Both the position numbers and the translations under genes were made by a program. This document shows, in pieces, positions 1-12,032 of a stretch of DNA of 64,000 bases; position 1 is the stretch's first letter; each line of letters starts with the position of its first letter. Under the pieces are notes generated by a model, which made no database searches, had not been told where the DNA came from, and saw only the letters and a list, made by a program, of their open reading frames with translations. Origin of the DNA: Synchiropus splendidus (lineage: Eukaryota > Chordata > Actinopteri > Syngnathiformes > Callionymidae); the NCBI RefSeq assembly GCF_027744825.2, contig NC_071351.1:18117001-18181000 (forward strand), in the 5' to 3' direction.

Positions 1-307
1 GAACGCCAAACATAAAAGTGTTGATAACTTTCGAAAAACACTTCAGACAGTTTAGATTTGATGTGCACCTACTAGAAAGACCCTTTCTGCTATAGTGGGA
101 GGTTAAAATTTCATGTTCTGAAGCTTCCCTGAAAAGTTATGGCACAATGCGTAAAAACGCTTTTCAGCCTGAGATAAGGTGGGTTTCGGAACGCCAAACA
201 TAAAAGTGTTGATAACTTTGGAAAAACACTTCAGACAGTTTAGATTTGATGTGCAACTACTAGAAAGGCCCTTTCTGCTATAGTGGGAGGTTAAAATTTC
301 ATGTTCT

Positions 308-315
308 GAAGCTTC
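308..315. repeat. GAAGCTTC palindrome with HindIII site, one per monomer
   Basis: The 8-bp perfect palindrome GAAGCTTC lies at monomer positions 120-127 and recurs in nearly every copy. Exceptions I saw include GAAGATTC at about 15,725 and 18,337, GAACCTTC at about 3,318 and 54,412, and GAAGCTATC at 45,573. HindIII digestion of genomic DNA should therefore give a 188-bp ladder. The example is from the reference monomer. Confidence 0.9.
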
Positions 316-316
316 C

Positions 317-355
317 CTGAAAAGTTATGGCACAATGCGTAAAAACGCTTTTCAG
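317..355. repeat. Nested dyad: CTGAAAAG/CTTTTCAG arms with inner GCGT-AAAA-ACGC hairpin
   Basis: CTGAAAAG (317-324) is matched by its reverse complement CTTTTCAG (348-355), with 23 bases between the arms. In monomers with GT at 151-152 the interior holds a second inverted repeat, GCGT (337-340), a four-A loop and ACGC (345-348). In the AC subfamily the left inner arm reads GCAC and the inner hairpin is lost while the outer arms stay. The symmetry is seen directly; cruciform formation or protein binding is only a possibility. Confidence 0.75.
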
Positions 356-1344
356 CCTGAGATAAGGTGGGTTTCGGAACGCCAAACATAAAAGTGTTGA
401 TAACTTTGGAAAAACACTTCAGACAGTTTAGATTTGATGTGCAACTACTAGAAAGACCCTTTCTGCTATAGTGGGAGGTAAAAATTTCATGTTCTGAAGC
501 TTCCCTGAAAAGTTATGGCACAATGCACAAAAACGCTTTTCAGCCTGAGATAAGGTGGGTTTCGGAACGCCAAACATAAAAGTGTTAATAACTTTGGAAA
601 AACACTTCAGACAGTTTAGATTTGATGTGCAACTACTCGAAAGACCCTTTCTGCTATAGTGGGAGGTTAAAATTTCATGTTCTGAAGCTTCCCTGAAAAG
701 TTATGGCACAATGCACAAAAACGCTTTTCAGCCTGAGATAAGGTGGGTTTCGGAACGCCAAACATAAAAGTGTTAATAACTTTGGAAAAACACTTCAGAC
801 AGTTTAGATTTGATGTGCAACTACTAGAAAGACCCTTTCTGCTATAGTGGGAGGTTAAAATTTCATGTTCTGAAGCTTCCCTGAAAAGATGTGGCACAAT
901 GCGTAAAAACGCTTTTCAGCCTGAGATAAGGTGGGTTTCGGAACGCCAAACATAAAAGTGTTGATAACTTTGGAAAAACACTTCAGACAGTTTAGATTTG
1001 ATGTGCAACTGCTAGAAAGACCCTTTCTGCTATAGTGGGAGGTTAAAATTTCATGTTCTGAAGCTTCCCTGAAAAGTTATGGCACAATGCACAAAAACGC
1101 TTTTCAGCCTGAGATAAGGTGGGTTTCGGAACGCCAAAAATAAAAGTGTTAATAACTTTGGAAAAACACTTCAGACAGTTTAGATTTGATGTGCAACTAC
1201 TAGAAAGACCCTTTCTGCTATAGTGGGAGGTTAAAATTTCATGTTCTGAAGCTTCCCTGAAAAGTTATGGCACAATGCACAAAAACGCTTTTCAGCCTGA
1301 GATAAGGTGGGTTTCGGAACGCCAAACATAAAAGTGTTGATAAC

Positions 1345-1352
1345 TTTCGAAA
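1345..1352. repeat. TTTCGAAA palindrome specific to subfamily I monomers
   Basis: Monomers with C at position 32 contain the palindrome TTTCGAAA (positions 29-36). Subfamilies with G or T at position 32 read TTTGGAAA or TTTTGAAA and lack it. This C is usually linked to C51 (CAGCTTAG) and C68 (GTGCACC), so it marks subfamily I. The example is from the monomer starting at 1,317; similar copies recur throughout the window. Confidence 0.85.
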
Positions 1353-4324
1353 AACACTTCAGACAGCTTAGATTTGATGTGCACCTACTAGAAAGGCCCT
1401 ATCTGCTATAGTGGGAGGTTAAAATTTCATGTTCTGAAGCTTCCCTGAAAAGTTATGGCACAATGCGTAAAAACGCTTTTCAGCCTGAGATAAGGTGGGT
1501 TTCGGAACGCCAAACATAAAAGTGTTGATAACTTTGGAAAAACACTTCAGACAGTTTAGATTTGATGTGCAACTACTAGAAATACCCTTTCTGCTATAGT
1601 GGGATGTTAAAATTTCATGTTCTGAAGCTTCCCTGAAAAGTTATGGCACAATGCACAAAAACGCTTTTCAGCCTGAGATAAGGTGGGTTTCGGAACGCCA
1701 AACATAAAAGTGTTAATAACTTTGGAAAAACACTTCAGACAGTTTAGATTTGATGTGCAACTACTAGAAAGACCCTTTCTGCTATAGTGGGAGGTTAAAA
1801 TTTCATGTTCTGAAGCTTCCCTGAAAAGTTATGGCACAATGCACAAAAACGCTTTTCAGCCTGAGATAAGGTGGGTTTCGGAACGCCAAACATAAAAGTG
1901 TTGATAACTTTCGAAAAACACTTCAGACAGCTTAGATTTGATGTGCACCTACTAGAAAGACCCTTTCTGCTATAGTGGGAGGTTAAAATTTCATGTTCTG
2001 AAGCTTCCCTGATAAGTTATGGCACAATGCACAAAAACGCTTTACAGCCTGAGATAAGGTGGGTTTCGGAACGCCAAACATAAAAGTGTTAATAACTTTG
2101 GAAAAACACTTCAGACAGTTTAGATTTGATGTGCAACTACTAGAAAGACCCTTTCTGCTATAGTGGGAGGTTAAAATTTCATGTTCTGAAGCTTCCCTGA
2201 AAAGTTATGGCACAATGCACAAAAACGCTTTTCAGCCTGAGATAAGGTGGGTTTCGGAACGCCAAAAATAAAAGTGTTAATAACTTTGGAAAAACACTTC
2301 AGACAGTTTAGATTTGATGTGCAACTACTAGAAAGACCCTTTCTGCTATAGTGGGAGGTTAAAATTTCATGTTCTGAAGCTTCCCAGAAAAGTTATGGCA
2401 CAACGCACAAAAACGCTTTTCAGCCTGAGATAAGGTGGGTTTCGGAACGCCAAACATAAAAGTGTTGATGACTTTGGAAAAACACTTCAGACAGCTTAGA
2501 TTTGATGTGCACCTACTAGAAAGACCCTTTCTGCTATAGTGGGAGGTTAAAATTTCATGTTCTGAAGCTTCCCTGAAAAGTTATGGCACAATGCACAAAA
2601 ACGCTTTTCAGCCTGAGATAAGGTGGGTTTCGGAACGCCAAACATAAAAGTGTTAATAACTTTGGAAAAACACTTCAGACAGTTTAGATTTGATGTGCAA
2701 CTACTAGAAAGACCCTTTCTGCTATAGTGGGAGGTTAAAATTTCATGTTCTGAAGCTTCCCTGAAAAGATATGGCACAATGCGTAAAAACGCTTTTCAGC
2801 CTGAGATAAGGTGGGTTTCGGAACGCCAAACATAAAAGTGTTGATAACTTTGGAAAAACACTTCAGACAGTTTAGATTTGATGTGCAACTACTAGAAAGA
2901 CCCTTTCTGCTATAGTGGGAGGTTAAAATTTCATGTTCTGAAGCTTTCCTGAAAAGTTATGGCACAATGCACAAAAACGCTTTTCAGCCTGAGATAAGGT
3001 GGGTTTCGGAACGCCAAACATAAAAGTGTTGATAACTTTCGAAAAACACTTCAGATAGCTTAGATTTGATGTGCACCTACTAGAAAGACCCTATCTGCAA
3101 TAGTGGGAGGTTAAAATTTCATGTTCTGAAGCTTCCCTGAAAAGTTATGGCACAATGCGTAAAAACGCTTTTCAGCCTGAGATAAGGTGGGTTTCGGAAC
3201 GCCAAACATAAAAGTGTTGATAACTTTGGAAAAACACTTCAGACAGTTTAGATTTGATGTGCAACTACTAGAAAGACCCTTTCTGCTATAGTGGGATGTT
3301 AAAATTTCATGTTCTGAACCTTCCCTGAAAAGTTATGGCACAATGCACAAAAACGCTTTTCAGCCTGAGATAAGGTGGGTTTCGGAACGCCAAACATAAA
3401 AGTGTTGATAACTTTTGAAAAACACTTCAGACAGCTTAGATTTGATGTGCAACTACTAGAAAGACCCTTTCTGCTATAGTGGGAGGTTAAAATTTCATGT
3501 TCTGAAGCTTCCCTGAAAAGTTATGGCACAATGCACAAAAACGCTTTTCAGCCTGAGATAAGGTGGGTTTCGGAACGCCAAACATAAAAGTGTTGATAAC
3601 TTTCGAAAAACACTTCAGACAGCTTAGATTTGATGTGCACCTACTAGAAAGACCCTATCTGCTATAGTGGGAGGTTAAAATTTCATGTTCTGAAGCTTCC
3701 CTGAAAAGTTATGGCACAATGCGTAAAAACGCTTTTCAGCCTGAGATAAGGTGGGTTTCGGAACGCCAAACATAAAAGTGTTGATAACTTTGGAAAAACA
3801 CTTCAGACAGTTTAGATTTGATGTGCAACTACTAGAAAGACCCTTTCTGCTATAGTGGGAGGTTAAAATTTCATGTTCTGAAGCTTCCCTGAAAAGTTAT
3901 GGCACAATGCGTAAAAACGCTTTTCAGCCTGAGATAAGGTGGGTTTCGGAACGCCAAACATAAAAGTGTTGATAACTTTGGAAAAACACTTCAGACAGTT
4001 TAGATTTGATGTGCAACTACTAGAAAGACCCTTTCTGCTATAGTGGGAGGTTAAAATTTCATGTTCTGAAGCTTCCCTGAAAAGTTATGGCACAATGCAC
4101 AAAAACGCTTTTCAGCCTGAGATAAGGTGGGTTTCGGAACGCCAAACATAAAAGTGTTAATAACTTTGGAAAAACACTTCAGACAGTTTAGATTTGATGT
4201 GCAACTACTAGAAAGACCCTTTCTGCTATAGTGGGAGGTTAAAATTTCATGTTCTGAAGCTTCCCTGAAAAGTTATGGCACAATGCACAAAAACGCTTTT
4301 CAGCCTGAGATAAGGTGGGTTTCG

Positions 4325-7300
4325 GAACGCCAAACATAAAAGTGTTGATAACTTTCGAAAAACACTCCAGACAGCTTAGATTTGATGTGCACCTACTAGA
4401 AAGACCCTTTCTGCTATAGTGGGAGGTTAAAATTTCATGTTCTGAAGCTTCCCTGAAAAGATATGGCACAATGCGTAAAAACGCTTTTCAGCCTGAGATA
4501 AGGTGGGTTTCGGAACGCCAAACATAAAAGTGTTGATAACTTTCGAAAAACACTTCAGACAGCTTAGATTTGATGTGCACCTACTAGAAAGACCCTTTCT
4601 GCTATAGTGGGAGGTTAAAATTTCATGTTCTGAAGCTTCCCTGAAAAGTTATGGCACAATGCGTACAAACGCTTTTCAGCCTGAGGTAAGGTGGGTTTCG
4701 GAACGCCAAACATAAAAGTGTTGATAACTTTGGAAAAACACTTCAGACAGTTTAGATTTGATGTGCAACTACTAGAAAGACCCTTTCTGCTATAGTGGGA
4801 TGTTAAAATTTCATGTTCTGAAGCTTCCCTGAAAAGTAATGGCACAATGCACAAAAACGCTTTTCAGCCTGAGATAAGGTGGGTTTCGGAACGCCAAACA
4901 TAAAAGTGTTAATAACTTTGGAAAAACACTTCAGACAGTTTAGATTTGATGTGCAACTACTAGAAAGACCCTTTCTGCTATAGTGGGAGGTTAAAATTTC
5001 ATGTTCTGAAGCTTCACTGAAAAGTTATGGCACAATGCACAAAAACGCTTTTCAGCCTGAGATAAGGTGGGTTTCGGAACGCCAAACATAAAAGTGTTAA
5101 TAACTTTGGAAAAACACTTCAGACAGTTTAGATTTGATGTGCAACTACTAGAAAGACCCTTTCTGCTATAGTGGGAGGTTAAAATTTCATGTTCTGAAGC
5201 TTCCCTGAAAAGTTATGGCACAATGCACAAAAACGCTTTTCAGCCTGAGATAAGGTGGGTTTCGGAACGCCAAACATAAAAGTGTTGATAACTTTCGAAA
5301 AACACTTCAGACAGCTTAGATTTGATGTGCACCTACTAGAAAGACCCTTTCTGCTATAGTGGGAGGTTAAAATTTCATGTTCTGAAGCTTCCCTGAAAAG
5401 TTATGGCACAATGCGTAAAAACGCTTTTCAGCCTGAGATAAGGTGGGTTTCGGAACGCCAAACATAAAAGTGTTGATAACTTTGGAAAAACACTTCAGAC
5501 AGTTTAGATTTGATGTGCAACTACTAGAAAGACCCTTTCTGCTATAGTGGGAGGTTAAACTTTCATGTTCTGAAGCTTCCCTGAAAAGTTATGGCACAAT
5601 GCACAAAAACGCTTTTCAGCCTGAGATAAGGTGGGTTTCGGAACGCCAAACATAAAAGTGTTAATAACTTTGGAAAAACACTTCAGACAGTTTAGATTTG
5701 ATGTGCAACTACTAGAAAGACCCTTACTGCTATAGTGGGAGGTTACAATTTCATGTTCTGAAGCTTCCCTGAAAAGTTATGGCACAATGCACAAAAACGC
5801 TTTTCAGCCTGAGATAAGGTGGGTTTCGGAACGCCAAACATAAAAGTGTTGATAACTTTCGAAAAACACTTCAGACAGCTTAGATTTGATGTGCACCTAC
5901 TAGAAAGACCCTTTCTGCTATAGTGGGAGGTTAAAATTTCATGTTCTGAAGCTTCCCTGAAAAGTTATGGCACAATGGACAAAAACGCTTTTCCGCCTGA
6001 GATAAGGTGGGTTTCGGAACGCCAAACATAAAAGTGTTAATAACTTTGGAAAAACACTTCAGACAGTTTAGATTTGATGTGCAACTACTAGAAAGACCCT
6101 TTCTGCTATAGTGGGAGGTTAAAATTTCATGTTCTGAAGCTTCCCTGAAAAGTTATGGCACAATGCACAAAAACGCTTTTCAGCCTGAGATAAGGTGGGT
6201 TTCGGAACGCCAAACATAAAAGTGTTGATAACTTTCGAAAAACACTTCAGACAGCTTAGATTTGATGTGCACCTACTAGAAAGACCCTTTCTGCTATAGT
6301 GGGAGGTTAAAATTTCATGTTCTGAAGCTTCCCTGAAAAGTTATGGCACAATGCGTAAAAACGCTTTTCAGCCTGAGATAAGGTGGGTTTCGGAACGCCA
6401 AACATAAAAGTGTTGATAACTTTGGAAAAACACTTCAGACAGTTTAGATTTGATGTGCAACTACTAGAAAGACCCTTTCTGCTATAGTGGGAGGTTAAAA
6501 TTTCATGTTCTGAAGCTTCCCTGAAAAGTTATGGCACAATGCACAAAAACGCTTTTCAGCCTGAGATAAGGTGGGTTTCGGAACGCCAAACATAAAAGTG
6601 TTAATAACTTTGGAAAAACACTTCAGACAGTTTAGATTTGATGTGCAACTACTAGAAAGACCCTTTCTGCTATAGTGGGAGGTTAAAATTTCATGTTCTG
6701 AAGCTTCCCTGAAAAGTTATGGCACAATGCACACAAACGCTTTTCAGCCTGAGATAAGGTGGGTTTCGGAACGCCAAACATAAAAGTGTTGATAACTTTG
6801 GAAAAACACTTCAGACAGTTTAGATTTGATGTGCAACTACTAGAAAGACCCTTTCTGCTATAGTGAGAGGTTAAAATTTCATGTTCTGAAGCTTCCCTGA
6901 AAAGTTATGGCACAATGCACAAAAATGCTTTTCAGCCTGAGATAAGGTGGGTTTCGGAACGCCAAACATAAAAGTGTTGATAACTTTTGAAAAACACTTC
7001 AGACAGCTTAGATTTGATGTGCAACTACTAGAAAGACCCTTTCTGCTATAGTGGGAGGTTAAAATTTCATGTTCTGAAGCTTCCCTGAAAAGTTATGGCA
7101 CAATGCACAAAAACGCTTTTCAGCCTGAGATAAGGTGGGTTTCGGAACGCCAAACATAAAAGTGTTGATAATTTTCGAAAAAGACTTCAGACAGTTTAGA
7201 TTTGATGTGCAACTACTAGAAAGACCCTTTCTGCTATAGTGGGAGGTTAAAATTTCATGTTCTGAAGCTTCCCTGAAAAGTTATGGCACAATGCACAAAA

Positions 7301-9212
7301 ACGCTTTTCAGCCTGAGATAAGGTGGGTTTCGGAACGCCAAACATAAAAGTGTTGATACCTTTCGAAAAACACTTCAGACAGCTTAGATTTGATGTGCAC
7401 CTACTAGAAAGACCCTTTCTGCTATAGTGGGAGGTTAAAATTTCATGTTCTGAAGCTTCCCTGAAAAGTTATGGCACAATGCGTAATAACGCTTTTCAGC
7501 CTGAGATAAGGTGGGTTTCGGAACGCCAAACATAAAAGTGTTGATAACTTTGGAAAAACACTTCAGACAGTTTAGATTTGATGTGCAACTACTAGAAAGA
7601 CCCTTTCTGCTATAGTGGGAGGTTGAAATTTCATATTCTGAAGCTTCCCTGAAAAGTTATGGCACAATGCACAAAAACGCTTTTCAGGCTGAGATAAGGT
7701 GGGTTTCGGAACGCCAAACATAAAAGTGTTAATAACTTTGGAAAAACACTTCAGACAGTTTAGATTTGATGTGCAACTACTAGAAAGACCATTTCTGCTA
7801 TAGTGGGAGGTTAAAATTTCATGTTCTGAAGCTTCCCTGAAAAGTTATGGCACAATGCACAAAAACGCTTTTCAGCCTGAGATAAGGTGGGTTTCGGAAC
7901 GCCAAACATAAAAGTGTTTATAACTTTCGAAAAACACTTCAGACAGCTTAGATTTGATGTGCACCTACTAGAAAGACCCTTTCTGCTATATTGGGAGGTT
8001 AAAATTTCATGTTCTGAAGCTTCCCTGAAAAGTTATGGCACAATGCGTAAAAACGCTTTTCAGCCTGAGATAAGGTGGGTTTCGGAACGCCAAACATAAA
8101 AGTGTTAATAACTTTGGAAAAACACTTCAGACAGTTTAGATTTGATGTGCAACTACTAGAAAGACCCTTTCTGCTATAGTGGGAGGTTAAAATTTCATGT
8201 TCTGAAGCTTTCCTGAAAAGTTATGGCACAATGCACAAAAACGCTTTTCAGCCTGAGATAAGGTGGGTTTCGGAACGCCAAACATAAAAGTGTTGATAAC
8301 TTTTGAAAAACACTTCAGACAGCTTAGATTTGATGTGCAACTACTAGAAAGACCCTTTCTGCTATAGTGGGAGGTTAAAATTTCATGTTCTGAAGCTTCC
8401 CTGAAAAGTTATGGCACAATGCACAAAAACGCTTGTCAGCCTGAGATAAGGTGGGTTTCGGAACGCCAAACATAAAAGTGTTGATAACTTTGGAAAAACA
8501 CTTCAGACAGTTTAGATTTGATGTGCACCTACTAGAAAGACCCTTTCTGCTATAGTGGGAGGTTAAAATTTCATGTTCTGAAGCTTCCCTGAAAAGTTAT
8601 GGCACAATGCGTAAAAACGCTTTTTAGCCTGAGATAAGGTGGGTATCGGAACGCCAAACGTAAAAGTGTTGATAACTTTGGAAAAACACTTCAGACAGTT
8701 TAGATTTGATGTGCAACTACTAGAAAGACCCTTTCTGCTATAGTGGGAGGTTAAAATTTCATGTTCTGAAGCTTCCCTGAAAAGTTATGGCACAATGCAC
8801 AAAAACGCTTTTCAGCCTGAGATAAGGTGGGTTTCGGAACGCCAAACATAAAAGTGTTAATAACTTTGGAAAAACACTTCAGACAGTTTAGATTTGATGT
8901 GCAACTACTAGAAAGACCCTTTCTGCTATAGTGGGAGGTTAAAATTTCATGTTCTGAAGCTTCCCTGAAAAGTTATGGCACAATGCACAAAAACGCTTTT
9001 CAGCCTGAGATAAGGTGGGTTTCGGAACGCCAAACATAAAAGTGTTAATAACTTTGGAAAAACACTTCAGACAGTTTAGATTTGATGTGCAACTACTAGA
9101 AAGACCCTTTCTGCTATAGTGGGAGGTTAAAATTTCATGTTCTGAAGCTTCCCTGAAAAGTTATGGCACAATGCACAAAAACGCTTTTCAGCCTGAGATA
9201 AGGTGGGTTTCG
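4325..9212. repeat. Higher-order unit A, 26 monomers (4,888 bp)
   Basis: This unit is followed directly by a second version, unit B. Its ordered private variants reappear in B: AAAAGATATGG, then GCGTACAAACGC with GAGGTAAGG, then AAAAGTAATGG, then CTTCACTG, then CACACAAACGC, GTGAGAGG, AATTTTCG with AAAAAGAC, GATACCTTTCG, CATATTCTG, GACCATTTC, GTTTATAAC with CTATATTGG, GCTTGTCAG, and GGGTATCGG with AAACGTAAAAG. The order of these markers is the main evidence for duplication. A carries five monomers (about 5,641-6,580) with no counterpart in B. Confidence 0.9.
5641..6580. repeat. Five-monomer segment present in unit A and absent from unit B
   Basis: Between the marker monomers starting 5,453 and 6,581, unit A has five monomers that B lacks: the offset between A and B drops from 4,888 to 3,948 bp across this point. 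The subfamily order around 5,265-6,204 is partly repeated at 6,205 onward, so a local 5-monomer duplication in A after the A/B split is a good explanation. A deletion from B fits equally well. Edges are uncertain by about one monomer. Confidence 0.7.
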
Positions 9213-10340
9213 GAACGCCAAACATAAAAGTGTTGATAACTTTCGAAAAACACTTCAGACAGCTTAGATTTGATGTGCACCTACTAGAAAGACCCTTTCT
9301 GCTATAGTGGGAGGTTAAAATTTCATGTTCTGAAGCTTCCCTGAAAAGATATGGCACAATGCGTAAAAACGCTTTTCAGCCTGAGATAAGGTGGGTTTCG
9401 GAACGCCAAACATAAAAGTGTTGATAACTTTCGAAAAACACTTCAGACAGCTTAGATTTGATGTGCACCTACTAGAAAGACCCTTTCTGCTATAGTGGGA
9501 GGTTAAAATTTCATGTTCTGAAGCTTCCCTGAAAAGTTATGGCACAATGCGTACAAACGCTTTTCAGCCTGAGGTAAGGTGGGTTTCGGAACGCCAAACA
9601 TAAAAGTGTTGATAACTTTGGAAAAACACTTCAGACAGTTTAGATTTGATGTGCAACTACTAGAAAGACCCTTTCTGCTATAGTGGGAGGTTAAAATTTC
9701 ATGTTCTGAAGCTTCCCTGAAAAGTAATGGCACAATGCACAAAAACGCTTTTCAGCCTGAGATAAGGTGGGTTTCGGAACGCCAAACATAAAAGTGTTAA
9801 TAACTTTGGAAAAACACTTCAGACAGTTTAGATTTGATGTGCAACTACTAGAAAGACCCTTTCTGCTATAGTGGGAGGTTAAAATTTCATGTTCTGAAGC
9901 TTCACTGAAAAGTTATGGCACAATGCACAAAAACGCTTTTCAGCCTGAGATAAGGTGGGTTTCGGAACGCCAAACATAAAAGTGTTAATAACTTTGGAAA
10001 AACACTTCAGACAGTTTAGATTTGATGTGCAACTACTAGAAAGACCCTTTCTGCTATAGTGGGAGGTTAAAATTTCATGTTCTGAAGCTTCCCTGAAAAG
10101 TTATGGCACAATGCACAAAAACGCTTTTCAGCCTGAGATAAGGTGGGTTTCGGAACGCCAAACATAAAAGTGTTGATAACTTTCGAAAAACACTTCAGAC
10201 AGCTTAGATTTGATGTGCACCTACTAGAAAGACCCTTTCTGCTATAGTGGGAGGTTAAAATTTCATGTTCTGAAGCTTCCCTGAAAAGTTATGGCACAAT
10301 GCGTAAAAACGCTTTTCAGCCTGAGATAAGGTGGGTTTCG

Positions 10341-12032
10341 GAACGCCAAACATAAAAGTGTTGATAACTTTGGAAAAACACTTCAGACAGTTTAGATTTG
10401 ATGTGCAACTACTAGAAAGACCCTTTCTGCTATAGTGGGAGGTTAAAATTTCATGTTCTGAAGCTTCCCTGAAAAGTTATGGCACAATGCACAAAAACGC
10501 TTTTCAGCCTGAGATAAGGTGGGTTTCGGAACGCCAAACATAAAAGTGTTAATAACTTTGGAAAAACACTTCAGACAGTTTAGATTTGATGTGCAACTAC
10601 TAGAAAGACCCTTTCTGCTATAGTGGGAGGTTAAAATTTCATGTTCTGAAGCTTCCCTGAAAAGTTATGGCACAATGCACACAAACGCTTTTCAGCCTGA
10701 GATAAGGTGGGTTTCGGAACGCCAAACATAAAAGTGTTGATAACTTTGGAAAAACACTTCAGACAGTTTAGATTTGATGTGCAACTACTAGAAAGACCCT
10801 TTCTGCTATAGTGAGAGGTTAAAATTTCATGTTCTGAAGCTTCCCTGAAAAGTTATGGCACAATGCACAAAAATGCTTTTCAGCCTGAGATAAGGTGGGT
10901 TTCGGAACGCCAAACATAAAAGTGTTGATAACTTTTGAAAAACACTTCAGACAGCTTAGATTTGATGTGCAACTACTAGAAAGACCCTTTCTGCTATAGT
11001 GGGAGGTTAAAATTTCATGTTCTGAAGCTTCCCTGAAAAGTTATGGCACAATGCACAAAAACGCTTTTCAGCCTGAGATAAGGTGGGTTTCGGAACGCCA
11101 AACATAAAAGTGTTGATAATTTTCGAAAAAGACTTCAGACAGTTTAGATTTGATGTGCAACTACTAGAAAGACCCTTTCTGCTATAGTGGGAGGTTAAAA
11201 TTTCATGTTCTGAAGCTTCCCTGAAAAGTTATGGCACAATGCACAAAAACGCTTTTCAGCCTGAGATAAGGTGGGTTTCGGAACGCCAAACATAAAAGTG
11301 TTGATACCTTTCGAAAAACACTTCAGACAGCTTAGATTTGATGTGCACCTACTAGAAAGACCCTTTCTGCTATAGTGGGAGGTTAAAATTTCATGTTCTG
11401 AAGCTTCCCTGAAAAGTTATGGCACAATGCGTAATAACGCTTTTCAGCCTGAGATAAGGTGGGTTTCGGAACGCCAAACATAAAAGTGTTGATAACTTTG
11501 GAAAAACACTTCAGACAGTTTAGATTTGATGTGCAACTACTAGAAAGACCCTTTCTGCTATAGTGGGAGGTTGAAATTTCATATTCTGAAGCTTCCCTGA
11601 AAAGTTATGGCACAATGCACAAAAACGCTTTTCAGCCTGAGATAAGGTGGGTTTCGGAACGCCAAACATAAAAGTGTTAATAACTTTGGAAAAACACTTC
11701 AGACAGTTTAGATTTGATGTGCAACTACTAGAAAGACCATTTCTGCTATAGTGGGAGGTTAAAATTTCATGTTCTGAAGCTTCCCTGAAAAGTTATGGCA
11801 CAATGCACAAAAACGCTTTTCAGCCTGAGATAAGGTGGGTTTCGGAACGCCAAACATAAAAGTGTTGATAACTTTCGAAAAACACTTCAGACAGCTTAGA
11901 TTTGATGTGCACCTACTAGAAAGACCCTTTCTGCTATAGTGGGAGGTTAAAATTTCATGTTCTGAAGCTTCCCTGAAAAGTTATGGCACAATGCGTAAAA
12001 ACGCTTTTCAGCCTGAGATAAGGTGGGTTTCG
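10341..12032. repeat. First copy of a 9-monomer (1,692-bp) tandem duplication in unit B
   Basis: Markers CACACAAACGC, GTGAGAGG, AATTTTCG, GATACC, GCGTAATAACGC, CATATTCTG and GACCATTTC occur here in order and again exactly 1,692 bp downstream. The last monomer (11,845) is a plain subfamily I copy, whereas the matching monomer at 13,537 has GTTTATAAC and CTATATTGG, as in unit A at 7,897. The exchange therefore joined the end of one block to a subfamily I monomer. Confidence 0.9.

Larger units (their letters stand above)
189..376. repeat. Representative satellite monomer (reference numbering)
   Basis: This copy serves as the numbering reference, with position 1 at the G of GAACGCC. Landmarks are an A-tract at 34-38, the diagnostic bases 23, 32, 51 and 68, a TAG trinucleotide at 93-95, TTAAAATTT at 103-111, the palindrome GAAGCTTC at 120-127 containing one HindIII site, an 8-bp inverted repeat at 129-136/160-167, the GT/AC switch at 151-152, and GGTGGGTTTCG at 178-188. 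Four or five A-runs of at least four bases spread through the monomer could favour bent or phased chromatin. Because 188 is not a multiple of 3, any reading frame shifts between adjacent monomers, which argues against coding. Confidence 0.95.
1..4324. repeat. Segment 1: 23 monomers, scrambled mixture of subfamilies
   Basis: Subfamilies I to IV alternate without one clean higher-order period. Shared private variants point to several old offsets. GCCAAAAATAAAAG occurs in monomers starting 1,129 and 2,257 (6 apart). AAAAGATGTGG or AAAAGATATGG ends monomers 753, 2,633 and 4,325 (10 and 9 apart). CCCTATCTGC occurs in monomers 1,317, 3,009 and 3,573. The pair of a CTATCTGC monomer followed by a GGGATGTT monomer occurs at 1,317-1,692 and 3,009-3,384. 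No gene or non-satellite sequence is present. Confidence 0.85.

Noticed and set aside
178..205. Possible CENP-B box around TTTCGGAACGCC
   Set aside because: The core needs TTCG, four bases, A, two bases, then CGGG. The monomer has no CGGG on either strand at the right spacing, so no match.
281..302. Possible RNA polymerase III A and B boxes in TAGTGGGAGGTTAAAATTTC
   Set aside because: The resemblance to a B box is limited to GGTT and a final C, the A box lacks key positions, and no tRNA-like fold or terminator arrangement follows.
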